DNA of 64,000 nt. Source: Rhizophagus irregularis. Taxonomy: Eukaryota > Glomeromycota > Glomeromycetes > Glomerales > Glomeraceae. A model generated the notes under the pieces. It worked only from the letters and a program-made list of their open reading frames with translations. It was not told the DNA's origin and ran no database searches. Where the stretch lies: positions 1,364,001 to 1,428,000 of the forward strand of contig NC_089429.1 in the NCBI RefSeq assembly GCF_026210795.1. The letters run 5' to 3'. The position numbers were made by a program, and so were the translations under genes. Below, one piece after another: positions 13,001-24,254 of this stretch (its first letter is position 1; each line of letters begins with the position of its first letter).

Positions 13001-13447
13001 ACTAAATGGTATTTAAAATCTACGGAAGGTGGAGATATTTTAACCAATCATAATCTTAAATTATGTTTTAAAAATATGAAGGATAAAGATCAAGCGTTTA
13101 AATGGTATTTAAAGTTTGCAAACCATGGAAATTCACTTGCTCAATATTATTTAGGAGATTGTTTTGAAAATGGTTTAGGCACGATAAAAAATAATGAGCA
13201 AGCACTTGAATGGTATTTAAAATCTGCTGAAGGAGGTAACGAAGATGGTCAATATAAAGTTGGTTATTATTACCAAAATGGTATTGGTATAATTAAAGAT
13301 GAACAAGAAGCGTTCAAATGGTATTTAGAATCCGCAAAAAATGGAAATTCTAAAGCACAATCTGCTGTTGGAATTTGTTTTATGTATGGTATTGGTATAA
13401 AAAAGAATATTTTTGAAGCAATTATGTGGTTTCAAAAAGCAAAATAA
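10041..13447 (+). CDS. pseudokinase fused to about twelve Sel1 repeats
   Basis: Five exons: 10041-10262, 10397-10463, 10781-10956, 11041-11374 and 11445-13447 (introns 134, 317, 84 and 70 nt, all GT-AG, phases consistent), giving 933 residues. The N-lobe Gly loop is degenerate (IGDAAARAY) but a Lys (MLMKPI) remains. The C-lobe has HQN at 152-154 instead of HRD, Asp159 in place of the metal-binding Asn, and GFG at 171-173 instead of DFG. All three catalytic motifs are altered, so it is a predicted pseudokinase. From about residue 476 to the end run about twelve Sel1-type units of 33-37 residues (for example GQYNLGLCYEEGVG, AFEWYLKSAENGN), an alpha-solenoid fold used for protein-protein contacts. 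A scaffold or adaptor role in signalling is inferred. The third exon could begin at 10781 or, in the same frame, at 10787. The ATG at 10041 follows a long A-tract; an upstream in-frame ATG at 9981 gives a basic low-complexity extension and is less likely. Confidence 0.88.
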
Positions 13448-15339
13448 AAAAAAAATATTAAGGATTAAATTAAGTTTAAAATTAATAGTAAGACATGATA
13501 TTTGATTTTAATTAAGATTTTAGTTTAAAATTAAGATGATAAAAATAATTAAGATAATATTAAAACAAAAATAACAAATGTAATAACAAATGTAATATAT
13601 TTAAGTTACAATATTTGACAATAAATTCATAATTAGTAAATCTTTAATATACAAAATTTATAAATGCCTTGAATCTATTAATAATAATTAAAATATACAG
13701 TAAACTGTTAATATCTTTTTACATTATTACTCATATATCGTTTCGAATTTGCCTTAGATTTTAGCAGGAAGTGTTATATACAGTACTTCTACGCTTGATG
13801 ACATCATGTCAGATGTCCGTGTATTGTGTAAATTCCAATTATTTCGCTCATCTAACCTTCATTTCGTCAATATTTTATTTTATTGTAGGTTGATGAGAAA
13901 AACAAAATCTATTCATAAAGCACATGGCTTTGTATAACTCTTCAATCTTTCATAATGTTCATAATGTTCAAACTCAATGAGGTATTCATCAGAATTCATG
14001 GAACAAAACATAAAGATCTTGAGGAAACAAATTTAAAGAAATTACTTACATTATATGATATTATATACAGCGTGAATTTGCCAAACATAAAATAAACACA
14101 AAACTCCGAAAACCACATTGCAAATAGTTGGAATATTTGAATGTTATAATCTACTATTAATGTCCAGCAATTCAGATATTATATTATTATGCTCCGGGAT
14201 TACCGTATGGAGATGCCTTCTTTTCATTAGATCTACCGAATACCAAGAGTCTGAACTAAATTCAGCAATCAGCCAAAAATTTTATCACATAGAACGTGAA
14301 AAATCTTTATCAAAAGCTGATTTTTTTATACTATTTACAACTTCAGTACAATCTGAATTGTAGATGGGAAAATTCTTAAGAACTGTACTTTTAATTTTTA
14401 TTTTTATCTTGTTTATATTTTTTTTTTGTAGTACAAAATTTCAGTAGGACCCCTACTGACATAGATGAGAGGAGACAACGCGTCGCAACCTTAGTAGCCT
14501 TCATTTAGTCAGAATTTTAAAATGCGTATAATTTGCCAAAAATAAAATTTTCGATAGTTAGACTTTAACTTTGCGTAATTTTAGTTGGATTTTAAAGATA
14601 GTACGATATTGGATTTGCTTATTTTGAAGATATTACATATATCACGATAATCAATAAAAATAATTTTTTTCCTTTTAAAATTCTTTTTTTATTGCAAAAT
14701 GTTTCGTTGGAAATATCGTAAAGAGCGATTAGCTAAGTATGAATATGTTACCCACATTGTTCATTCAAATAAAAAAAAGTAGCGTGTATATGTGGAAAAT
14801 TAAATCGCAAATATAAAAATGATTATTTAAATAGACATGCGGCAAACCAGCTACAGATTCAATGGATTCAATGGATGAAGATTATTTTTTACAGATTGAT
14901 GATGAAAGTGACGAATATAAGATTTTAAATTGATTTAAGGTTAGAGGATTACGAATTTACGGTGCGTATTTTATAAAAATTTCAGGAGTCAGGAGCTACA
15001 AATGCGTACTGATCATAGTAATAGTAAATTTTTTTTTGCTGGATCTCACCTATATTAGTAATGTTTAGGTCCTATTTCAGTGGCGGGACGCATGCCTTTG
15101 CCACTTGTTCCAATATTAACGTTCATAAACATATATGGTCCTTCGCTTCGCTCTCCAGACAATAAAAATTTTTTTTTTCAAATAATCAAAGGACTACGCT
15201 CTAAGACTAATATCAACGACATAGATGATAGATGTACGAAAATATACATTTATACAACGTCTGTATAAATTTTTTAAACTAGAACTACCTAAAATAAGAT
15301 AAAACAAAACACTAAACCTAACTACCAAAATACATATAC
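13448..15339. other. intergenic, old repeat debris
   Basis: No gene was identified. One frame at 14183-14245 reads YYAPGLPYGDAFFSLDLPN, protein-like but unrecognised and short. At 14785-14850 a frame gives RVYVGK...KNDYLNRHA, which faintly resembles a zinc finger of a transposase. The 81-codon frame 14118-14363 and the 62-codon frame 15080-15268 lack features. Confidence 0.35.
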
Positions 15340-15430
15340 CCTGTAAAAAAATTTTCAAGAAAAATGATTACATGTCTGAATTGAAAAATGATCATTTATT
15401 GGAGTTTTTTCCAGAATTTTTTTTATAGGG
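15340..15430. repeat. 91-bp module with inverted CCCTRTAAAAAAA ends, copy 1
   Basis: The module begins CCCTGTAAAAAAATTTTC and ends AATTTTTTTTATAGGG, so its ends are inverted copies of each other. Its centre carries AATGATCATTTATTGGAG. The copy at 16115-16224 is in the opposite orientation, and the two could be the ends of one ~885-bp TIR element. The sequence between them (15431-16114) shows no gene; 15890-16080 is somewhat GC-rich. Confidence 0.6.
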
Positions 15431-16114
15431 ATAGTGTTAAACTAAACTGTATGTCTGTATCGATAAAAACTTTTAAACAAGAAACACGACAAAAATCTAA
15501 AAACTAATAAAAAACTAAAACTTATAAATAATACAGCCCATCCTTCTAGAAAAATCTCGTAGTTGTGACAAAAACTCTTTTCCTAAGTGACAACCAAATA
15601 TATCTCTTGATCTCTCAGGAACTGCATGGTACATATACCATCTTCTTACTTCATAACAAAATTTGTATAGTGTACTATTGTACTGAGTACTGACGCTTGA
15701 TATTCTTGTTGAATTTTATACTATATCTGAAACCTTTTTTCGTTTTCCAGAATATTCAACTCTTTTTGTAAAACGTCTTTGGTCGATATTTCTCAACAAA
15801 ATATATAATAAAAAGAGTGAAAAAAAGACTCAAGTTGGTATAGTTTTAACTCTTTCATAGAACTTTTTGTTTTTCCATGACCGTAAGGTTTGTTGTACAG
15901 ACCCCAGGTTCCCATTGGATCCGACGTAGAATTAGCTCGGATTCCATGTAATGACGGCAGAGGTCCGGATGATTACAAATGATTACAAATCAAAAAATTC
16001 CAGATGTTGATCAATCGAATCCGGGGCGAAAATTAGTATAGCCGATCAACAATTTCGGACGCCTACTGAAAATTGGCTGCATTTTGCATAAATAGTATTA
16101 CACAAGCAACTATA

Positions 16115-16224
16115 TCTCTATAAAAAATTTTTTGGGGAAAACTCCGATAAATGATCATTTTTCTAGTTTTCATTCCAAAAAAACTCCGATATATGATCAA
16201 TTTTCTAAAAAATTTTTTATAGGG
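16115..16224. repeat. module with inverted CTATAAAAAATTTTTT ends, copy 2
   Basis: Inverted relative to 15340-15430, sharing ACTCCGATAAATGATCATTT and the ATAGGG end; the ACTCCGATA...ATGATCA segment is itself duplicated here (16151 and 16186). Likely a MITE or the right end of a small TIR element. It lies 57 bp before the putative first exon at 16281. Confidence 0.55.
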
Positions 16225-16280
16225 ATATATATATACTTGAATAAAGGCGTTTGGAAGAATTCTAATAATATTATTCAGTA

Positions 16281-16311
16281 ATGGCTCAAAGTAACGATAA
16301 GGAAGATAAAG
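16281..16311 (+). CDS. putative first exon of the kinase-coiled-coil gene
   Basis: ATGGCTCAAAGTAACGATAA and the following 11 nt encode MAQSNDKEDK plus one base, ending at a donor GTAGGT (16312). A second donor, GTAAAC at 16316, would leave phase 2 instead of phase 1. This is the nearest convincing start-codon exon upstream of the kinase exon at 22227 on the same strand. The link between them across nearly 6 kb is inferred, not shown. With the first donor the phase fits only if extra exon sequence with a remainder of one base is included; with the second donor it fits a direct joining to 22227. Confidence 0.4.
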
Positions 16312-16499
16312 GTAGGTAAACTTATTCGGAAAATCTAATGATAATATTACAGCTTGTAAATCATAAACATATAACTAGAGTAACTTGGTAATTATTAGTG
16401 AGTTATAATCATTATACTGTCAGATTGACTCGAAAATTTTGGGTCGGGTCATCAAACGTTTTTATAATTAAATATAAAAAAAATTGATTTTTTTATTAA

Positions 16500-17910
16500 A
16501 AACGTCAGACTTGACGTTTTTGTAATTAAAAAACAAAAAAATGACTTTTTTAGTTAAAAAACGTCAGGCTTGACGTTTTTGTAATTAAAAAATCAAAAAA
16601 ATGACTTTTTTAGTTAAAAAACGTCAGGCTTGACGTTTTTGTAATTAAAAAATCAAAAAAATGACTTTTTTAGTTAAAAAACGTCAGGCTTGACGTTTTT
16701 GTAATTAAAAAATCAAAAAAATGACTTTTTTAGTTAAAAAACGTCAGGCTTGACGTTTTTGTAATTAAAAAATCAAAAAAATGACTTTTTTAGTTAAAAA
16801 ACGTCAGGCTTGACGTTTTTGTAATTAAAAAATCAAAAAAATGACTTTTTTAGTTAAAAAACGTCAGACTTTACATTTTTGTAATTAAAAAATAAAAAAA
16901 AAATGACTTTTTCAGTTAAAAAACGTCAGACTTGACGTTTTTGTAATTAAAAAATCAAAAAAATGACTTTTTTAGTTAAAAAACGTCAGACTTGACGTTT
17001 TTGTAATTAAAAAATCAAAAAAAATGACTTTTTTAGTTAAAAAACGTCAGACTTGACGTTTTTGTAATTAAAAAATCAAAAAAAATGATTTTTTTAGTTA
17101 AAAACGTCAGACATGGCATTTTTGTGATTAAAAATAAAAAAAAATGATTTTTTAATTAAAAACGTCAGATTTGACATTTTTATGATTCAAAAAATTATTT
17201 TTTATGTTAGATTTGACAATTTTGTAATTAAAAATCAAAAAAATTGATTTTTTTAGTTAAAAACGTCAGACTCGACATTTTTGTAATTAAAAAATCAAAA
17301 AAATGATTTTTTTATTAAAAACGTCAGACTTGACGTTTTTGTGATTAAAAATCAAAAAAAATATTGGTTTTTTTTAATTAAAAATGTCAGACTTGATGTT
17401 TTTGTGATTAAAAATCAAAAAAATATTGATTTTTTAATTAAAAACGTCAGACTTGGCAGTTGGCATTTTGTAATTAAAAATCAAAAAAATATTGTTTTTT
17501 TTAATTAAAAACGTCAGCCTTGACGTTTTTGTAATTAAAAAATCAAAAAAATGATTTTTTTGATTAAAAATGTCAGACTTGATGTTTTTGTAATTAAAAA
17601 ATCAAAAAAAAATGATTTTTTTGATTAAAAACGTTATACTTGACGTTATTGTAATTAAAAAATCAAAAAAAATGATTTTTTTGATTAAAAACATCAGACT
17701 TGACGTTTTTGTTATTAAAAAATCAAAAAAATGATTTTTTTAATTAAAAAACGTCAGACTTGACATTTTTGTGATTAAAAAATAAAAATTAAAAAAATAT
17801 TGGTTTTTGTTTAATTAAAAACGTCAGACTTGACATTTTTGTGATTAGAAATCAAAAAAATATTGGTTTTTTTTAATTAAAAACGTCAGTCTTGACATTT
17901 TTTGTTAAAA
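16500..17910. repeat. tandem ~60-bp satellite with an internal palindrome
   Basis: About 24 units of roughly 60 bp. Each unit holds AAAACGTCA-GRC-TTGACGTTTT, a 9-bp palindrome around a short spacer, then GTAATTAAAAAATC and a T-rich end. Five consecutive units at 16561-16860 are identical to the base, while units to the right are increasingly diverged, as expected for unequal exchange in the middle of an array. The satellite sits inside the large intron-like region of the kinase gene. Confidence 0.9.
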
Positions 17911-18125
17911 AAATAAAAAATGAAGAAAAAATAAAAAATGAAGAAAAAACGTTTTTGCGTTATTTTATTTATAATTTTATATGGAAAAATGCCAAAACGT
18001 TTTTTTCTTAATAGTAATGCAAAAAAAAAAGTTTTTGGCATTTTTTTTAATAATATTATATGAAAAAACGCTGAAACATTTTTTTTACAATTTTTTTATT
18101 TTTTTGCAATATTTTATGAAATTTT

Positions 18126-18556
18126 AATGATCAACAAAAAAATGAAATTATGCAAATATTGAATGATGCAACAATTTAACAGGGACTTTTAGTGGCACAG
18201 GAAGAGTTTTTGCGAAAAGTTGGCATTAGAAGTTTTTTTCATTGACATTGACATTGACATTGACATTGACATTGTCACTGACATTGACATTGTCATTGAC
18301 ATTTTTTTAAAGTTATATAAGATTAATCTGAGAGTTTTTTACCAAAAAGGAAATTTTTTTATAAAAAGGGAAATGATTTTCAATTTCGAGGCAATTCAGC
18401 AGGTGTTTTAATAACAAATTGAGAAATGATTTCCATAGAAAATCTCGTGACAAAATTTATAATAAATTTAAAATAAATGATCAACAAATGATCAACAAAA
18501 TCGTTACTAGTTTTATAAAAAACGCCCAATAATATCTTTTTATTGTTTTAAATTTT
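18126..18556. mobile_element. dispersed repeat, second copy at 42530-43733
   Basis: About 430 bp (for example TGCAAATATTGAATGATG, AGTTTTTGCGAAAAGTTGGC, GGCAATTCAGCAGGTGTTTT) recur almost unchanged and in the same orientation at 42530-43733. The microsatellite inside it (CATTGA/CATTGT units, 18239-18302) differs in length between copies, and the second copy is split there by a 758-bp insertion. No protein is encoded. Probably a non-autonomous transposon; the ends are not clear. The 63-codon frame over the microsatellite is an artefact. Confidence 0.7.
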
Positions 18557-18602
18557 AGAATTTTAAATAACTGTATTTATAAAAATTATTTAACTATTTT
18601 AG

Positions 18603-21600
18603 CTCGTAAGTTATAGGTTATTTGTAGTTTGAATAATAGTTGAATACTTAATCCTATTATATTTTATGTAACCAAATAATTTATTTTATTATTAATGATA
18701 TTATAGTTGGTAAGATAGTTATTTATTTCTATTATATTTTATAAATAACTAATTTTTTTCATTAATATAATTGTTTAATAATTATTGATGTTATAGAAGG
18801 CAAGTATTAATTTTATTTTAATTTAAAATATTTACATATAATTTAAATTAATAATTTTATTTAAATAATTAGATTGTAAGTTACTGCATACATTTAATTT
18901 TCATATACAATTATAGTATTTTATCTAATTAATCAATTTATTATAATTACTTTACTTAAAAATTATTAATGCTACAGGGTGTAAGTTATATGTTATTTAT
19001 TAATTCTGTTATATTTATAATATTTACACAATTTAAACTAACTAAATTATTTATTTAAAAATTACCCAAATATTTTTTTAGTTGGTAAGTTATACATTAT
19101 TTATTAATTTTATTATATTTGTATAATATTTATATAAACTAACTAAATTCTTTATTTAAAAATTTATTCAAATATTTTTTTTTTTAGTTGGTAAGTTATA
19201 CATTATTTATTTAATTCTATTATATTATATAATATTTATTTGAACTACTAACTAAATTCTTTATTTAAAAAATTAATTATTTAATAATATAGAGAGTAAG
19301 TTTTTATTATATTTATATAATATTTACATATGATTTAAACTAATTAAATTCTTTATTTTCAAATATTTTATTTTAGTTGGTAAGTTATACATTATTTATT
19401 TAAATCTATCATATTATATAATATTTACATGCAATTTGAACTAAATTTTTTATTTACAAAATTAATTATTTAATAATACAGAGAGTAAGTTATTTATTTA
19501 ATTCTATTATATTTATATAATATTTACATATAATTTATACTAACTAAATTCTTTATTTAAAAATTATTAGATTGTAAGTAATTTATTATGTTTATATAAT
19601 ATTTACATATAATTTAAACTAATTAAATTTATTTTAAAAAATTATTCAAATATTTTAGATCGTAAGTAGTAATTTATTATATTTATGTAATATTTACATA
19701 TAATTTAAACTGATTAAATTCTTTATTTAAAAAATTATTCAAATATTTTAGATCGTAAGTATTTTATTATATTTATATAATATTTACATATAATTTAAAC
19801 TAACTAAATTCTTTATTTAAAAAATTATTTATTTAATAATATAGGGAGTAAGTTATTTATTTAATTCTATTATATTTATATAGTAATATTTACAAATAAT
19901 TTAAACTAAATAAATTTTTATTTAAAAAATTATTAAAATATTTTAGATTGTAAGTAATATTATATTTATGTAATACTTATATATAATTTAAACTAATTAT
20001 ATTCTTTATTTAAAAAATTATATAGGGAGTAAGTTATTTATTTAATTCTATTATATTTATGTAATATTTACATATAATTTAAACTAACTAAATACTTTAT
20101 TTAAAAATATTTAGATCGTAAGTAATTTATTATATTTGTATAATATTTACATATAATTTAAACTAACTAAATTCTTTATTTAAAAAATTATTCAAATATA
20201 TTAGATCGTAAGTAATTTATTATATTTTGTAATATTTACATATACTAATTTAAACTAACTAAATTCTTTATTTAAAAAATTATTCAAATATATTAGATCG
20301 TAAGTAATTTATCATATTTATATAATATTTACATACAATTTGAACTAACTAAATTCTTTATTTAAAAAAATTATTCAATTTTAGTTTGTAAGTTATACAT
20401 TATTTATTATATTTATATAATATTTACATATAATTTAAACTGATTAAATTCTTTATTTCAAATATTTTAGATCGTAAGTAGTTTACTATATTTATATAAT
20501 ATTTACATATAATATATAATTTAAACTAATTAAATTCTTTATTTGAAAAATTATATTTCTTTAGTTGGTAAGTTATACATTATTTATTTAATTCTATTAT
20601 ATTTACATTTAATTTAACTAACTTTTAAAAATCAATCAAATATTCTAGATTGTAAGTAATTTATTATATTTGTTTTAATAATAATATTTACATATAATTT
20701 AAACTAATTTTAAAAAATTATTTATTTAATAATATAGGGAGTAAGTTATTTATTTAATTGTATTATATTTGTATAATATTTACATATAATTTAAACTAAC
20801 TAAATTCTTTATTTAAAAATTATTCAAATATTATAGATTGTAAGTAATTTATCTTATTTATATAATATTTATGTATAATTTAAACTAACTAAATTCTTTG
20901 TTTAAAAAATCTATTCAAATATTTTTTTTAGTTGGTAAGCTATACATTATTTATTTAATTCTATTATATTTATATAATATTTACATATAATTTAAATTAA
21001 CTAAATTCTTTGTTAAAAAAATTATTCAAATTTTTTTTTTAGCTAGTAAGTTATACATTATTTATTTAATTCTATTATATTTGTATAATATTTACATATA
21101 ATTTAAACTAACTTCTTTGTTTAAAAAATTATTTACTTAATAATATAGGGAGTAAGTTATTTATTTAATTCTATTATATTTATATAATAGAATTTTTCTA
21201 ACTATCACTGGGGTGATGATTACCCCAGTGATTTGAAGTAAAAAACTATATAATATTTACATATAATTTAAACTAACTAAATTCTTTATTTAAAAATCAT
21301 TCAAATATTGTAGATTGTAAGTAATTTATTATATTTATATCAATAATAATATTTACATATAATTTAAACTAACTAAATTCTTTATTTAAAAATAATAATA
21401 TAGGGAGTAAGTTATTTATTTAATTCTATTATATTAATTGCAATTAATTTAAACTAAAATAAATTATTTATTTCAAATATTTTTTTTTTAGTTGGTAAGT
21501 TATATATTATTTATTTAATTCTATTATATTAATTGCAATTAATTTAAACTAAAATAAATTATTTATTTCAAATATTTTTTTTTTAGTTGGTAAGTTATAT

Positions 21601-22145
21601 ATTATTTATTTAATTCTATTATATTTATATAATATTTACATATAATTCAAAACTAACTAAATTCTTTATTTAAAAAATTATTCAAATATTTTAGATCGTA
21701 AGTAATTTATTATATTTATATAATATTTACATATAATTTAAACTAATAAATTCTTTATTTAAAAAATTCTTTATTTAATAATATAGGGGGTTAGTAATTC
21801 TATTATATTTATATAATATTTGTATATGATTTAAACTAATTAAATTCTTTATTTCAAATATTTTAGATCGTGAGTAATTTATTACATTTATATAATATTT
21901 ACATAATAATTTAAACTAACTAAATTCTTTATTTACTAAAATATTTTAGCTTGTAAGTATATATTAAATTTTTTAATTGCATTTAATTTATTATAATTAT
22001 ATAATTTTACTTATAATTTAATTAAATCTTCTTAAAAAATTTTGTTAAACTATCTTAGTTGGTAAGTTATCAGTTATTATATGTTATTTATATAAGAATT
22101 AAAATCAATTATTTATTGTATTAAAATTTTATAATTTTATTTAGA
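18603..22145 (+). other. tandem array of 37 AG-NNN-GTAAGT sites (3-nt exon-like cassettes)
   Basis: A roughly 92-bp AT-rich unit repeats across 3.5 kb. At each unit junction a T-rich tract ending in AG is followed by exactly three bases and then a 5' splice consensus. The three bases are TTG (9 times), ATC (8), ATT (6), GGA (5), AGA (2) and CTC, AAG, GGT, TTT, CTA, GGG, CTT (once each). The donor is GTAAGT in 32 of 37; exceptions are GTAAGA, GTAAGC, GTGAGT, GTTAGT and one GCAAGT. First triplet 18603-18605, last 22059-22061. Spacing is 76-111 nt except one of 165 nt that holds an insertion, matching ordinary introns in this window. Most units contain AAACTAACTAAATT about 40 nt before the AG, a good branch-point sequence. 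At 22145 a 38th site has a single A between AG and GTAAGT. Whether any of these triplets is ever an exon is unproven. Confidence 0.85.
21189..21250. mobile_element. ~60-bp hairpin insertion inside the microexon-like array
   Basis: One unit of the array is interrupted by a short sequence with a perfect 11-bp stem, ATCACTGGGGT and ACCCCAGTGAT, separated by 7 nt. The array sequence TATATAAT resumes on the other side. It looks like a miniature inverted-repeat element that inserted after the array formed, lengthening this one interval to 165 nt. Confidence 0.55.
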
Positions 22146-22575
22146 GTAAGTATAATTAATATTATTCAATATTAAATTTTTAATTATTTTAAATTTTAAT
22201 TTAATTTCATTTTTTTGTATTTAAAGATTTGGTACTAGTGGAAGTAAAATTGTGGATCAATTTATTTCTGAAAATAAATTAAAATGGATTCCTTATAATA
22301 AATTTAAAAACATTGAATATCTTAATAAAGGAGGATTTGGTACTATATATAAAGCTATATGTAAGATTGAAGATAAAGATTATGAAGTAATCCTTAAACA
22401 TTTTGACTATCTTAATAATTCAGATGAAAGTTTAAAAGAATTTTTAAATGAAGTATGAATAAATAATATTTTTTTTTAATTTAATTATAATTTATTTATA
22501 CTTATTTGCTAAATATTATTTTTTATAGTGGCAAATAATTGATTCAAATAAAATTATTAAGATTTATGGATTTAC

Positions 22576-22582
22576 AAAAAAC
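22576..22582 (+). other. A AAA AAC heptamer at the kinase frameshift
   Basis: In the kinase frame the codons here are ACA AAA AAC, so the sequence is a canonical -1 slippery heptamer. Zero-frame reading stops at TGA 12 nt later. A -1 slip at AAC continues CCA AAT ACT TTG and enters exactly the frame of the rest of the kinase domain. The second copy of the duplicated segment has AAA AAT CC instead. No stimulatory stem was recognised downstream. It may equally be a 1-nt deletion in a run of A. Confidence 0.45.
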
Positions 22583-24254
22583 CAAATACTTTGAATATAT
22601 ATGGATTTACAAAAAATCCAGATATTTTGAATTATGTATTAATAATGGAATATACAAATAAGGGTAATTTAAGAGGATGCCTAACAGAAATAGCAAATAA
22701 TTGGGAAAAAAAATTATTTTATTTGTATATTATTATTGTTGGTCTCAATGATATTCATGAAAAAGGTCTTATTCATTATAACTTTCATGATGGTAATATT
22801 TTATGTAACAAATATAAAGAAAATATATATGGAATTTATATTAGTGATTATTTAGGATTATATCAACTTGCAAAATTGTTTTTAAAAGAAAATAATATTT
22901 ATTGTATTATACCATTTATGGCACCTGAAATTTTAAGTGGTCAACCTTATACTCAAACAAGTGATATATATAGTTTTTCTATGATTATGTGGGAATTTAC
23001 ATCTGGAATTCCACCATTTAATGATAAAGCACATAATCTTCAACTTGCTTTAAGTATTTGTAAAGGTAAACGTCCTAAAATTATTGAAAATACTCCACAA
23101 TGTTATGTGGATTTGATGAAAAAATGTTGGGATGAAGATCCATTAAAAAGACCATCTACATTACAGGTTTTAAATATTATTAAAAGTTGGATATTCCGTT
23201 CTGGAAATATCAATGAAGAATCAAAAAGCAATATTACGGAATTTATAAATGCACCAATTGAGCATAATAACCATATTGTAGAATCTCATCCACAAGCATG
23301 CTATACAAGTCATTTACTTGATTTTACTAGTAAAGAATTAAATAAAATTCTAGAGGAATTTCAAGAATTGGAATCACTTAAATTGAAACAAAAAGTTGGG
23401 GATGCTGAGCAGAAACTTCTTAAATTAGAAAAAATTGCAGAAACTTATTATCAAAGTTCTCTAAATGAGTTAAAAGAAAATCGATTAGCATATCAGAATA
23501 TGCAAATGGAATTAGCTAATTTCATTACAACAGAGGAATTCAAAATTTGAACAAGATAATCAAAGTTTAAACTATAATTTAACTGTACAAAATAAAGAAT
23601 TTGCAGAAAAAAAAAATACCTTACAAACCCAAATTATTTATTTGCAAAATGAAAAGCAAGCTTTAGCTAACAATTTAACTGAACAGTTAAAACAAATCAG
23701 TCAATTAAATCAAGAAAAAAACAATCTGCAAAATGAGTTAGCTCAATCAAAAGTTAACATTCAAGAATTACAGTCTCAGCAAGATCAATTTAAAAATAAA
23801 TTAATTCAATCTCAAATTGATCATAAACAAATAGAAGAAAAAAATCTTAAGCTAGAAAATGAGTTAGTTAAGTTACAACAAGGAAATTCTCAATTTGAGA
23901 AAGATAACCAAAATTTGAGACTTGACTTGGCTGTACAACTTAAAATATCTGCAGAAAAAGAAAATACTTTACAACCCCAAATTACTTACCTGCAAAATGA
24001 AAGACAAGCTTTGGCTGAGGATTTAACTGAACAATTGGATCAAAATAAACTTGCTAGCCATCAAGTTCAAAATCAAATTGACCAGTTAATGCAAGATAAA
24101 AATTGTTTGGAAGAAAAATTAACTCAAACAGAAGATAATATTCAAAAATTAGAATCTAAACTAAGTCAATCTCAGGCTAATTATGAAAAGTTGTGCAATA
24201 GGTTAGATGGCCTATCACAAGATTACAAGGTTACTATTAAATTGAAAGCCAAGT

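Noticed and set aside
14118-14363. 81-codon open frame
   Set aside because: Another frame of the same stretch (YYAPGLPYGDAFF) looks more protein-like, and neither could be identified.
16500-17910. 27-nt exons between TTTTTTAG and GTAATT in each 60-bp satellite unit
   Set aside because: The implied introns would be 33 nt, and most diverged units lose the AG.
16500-17910. CRISPR-like array
   Set aside because: Units are contiguous with no unique spacers, and the genome is eukaryotic.
18220-18411. Open frame with Asp-Ile repeats
   Set aside because: It is the translated CATTGA/CATTGT microsatellite.
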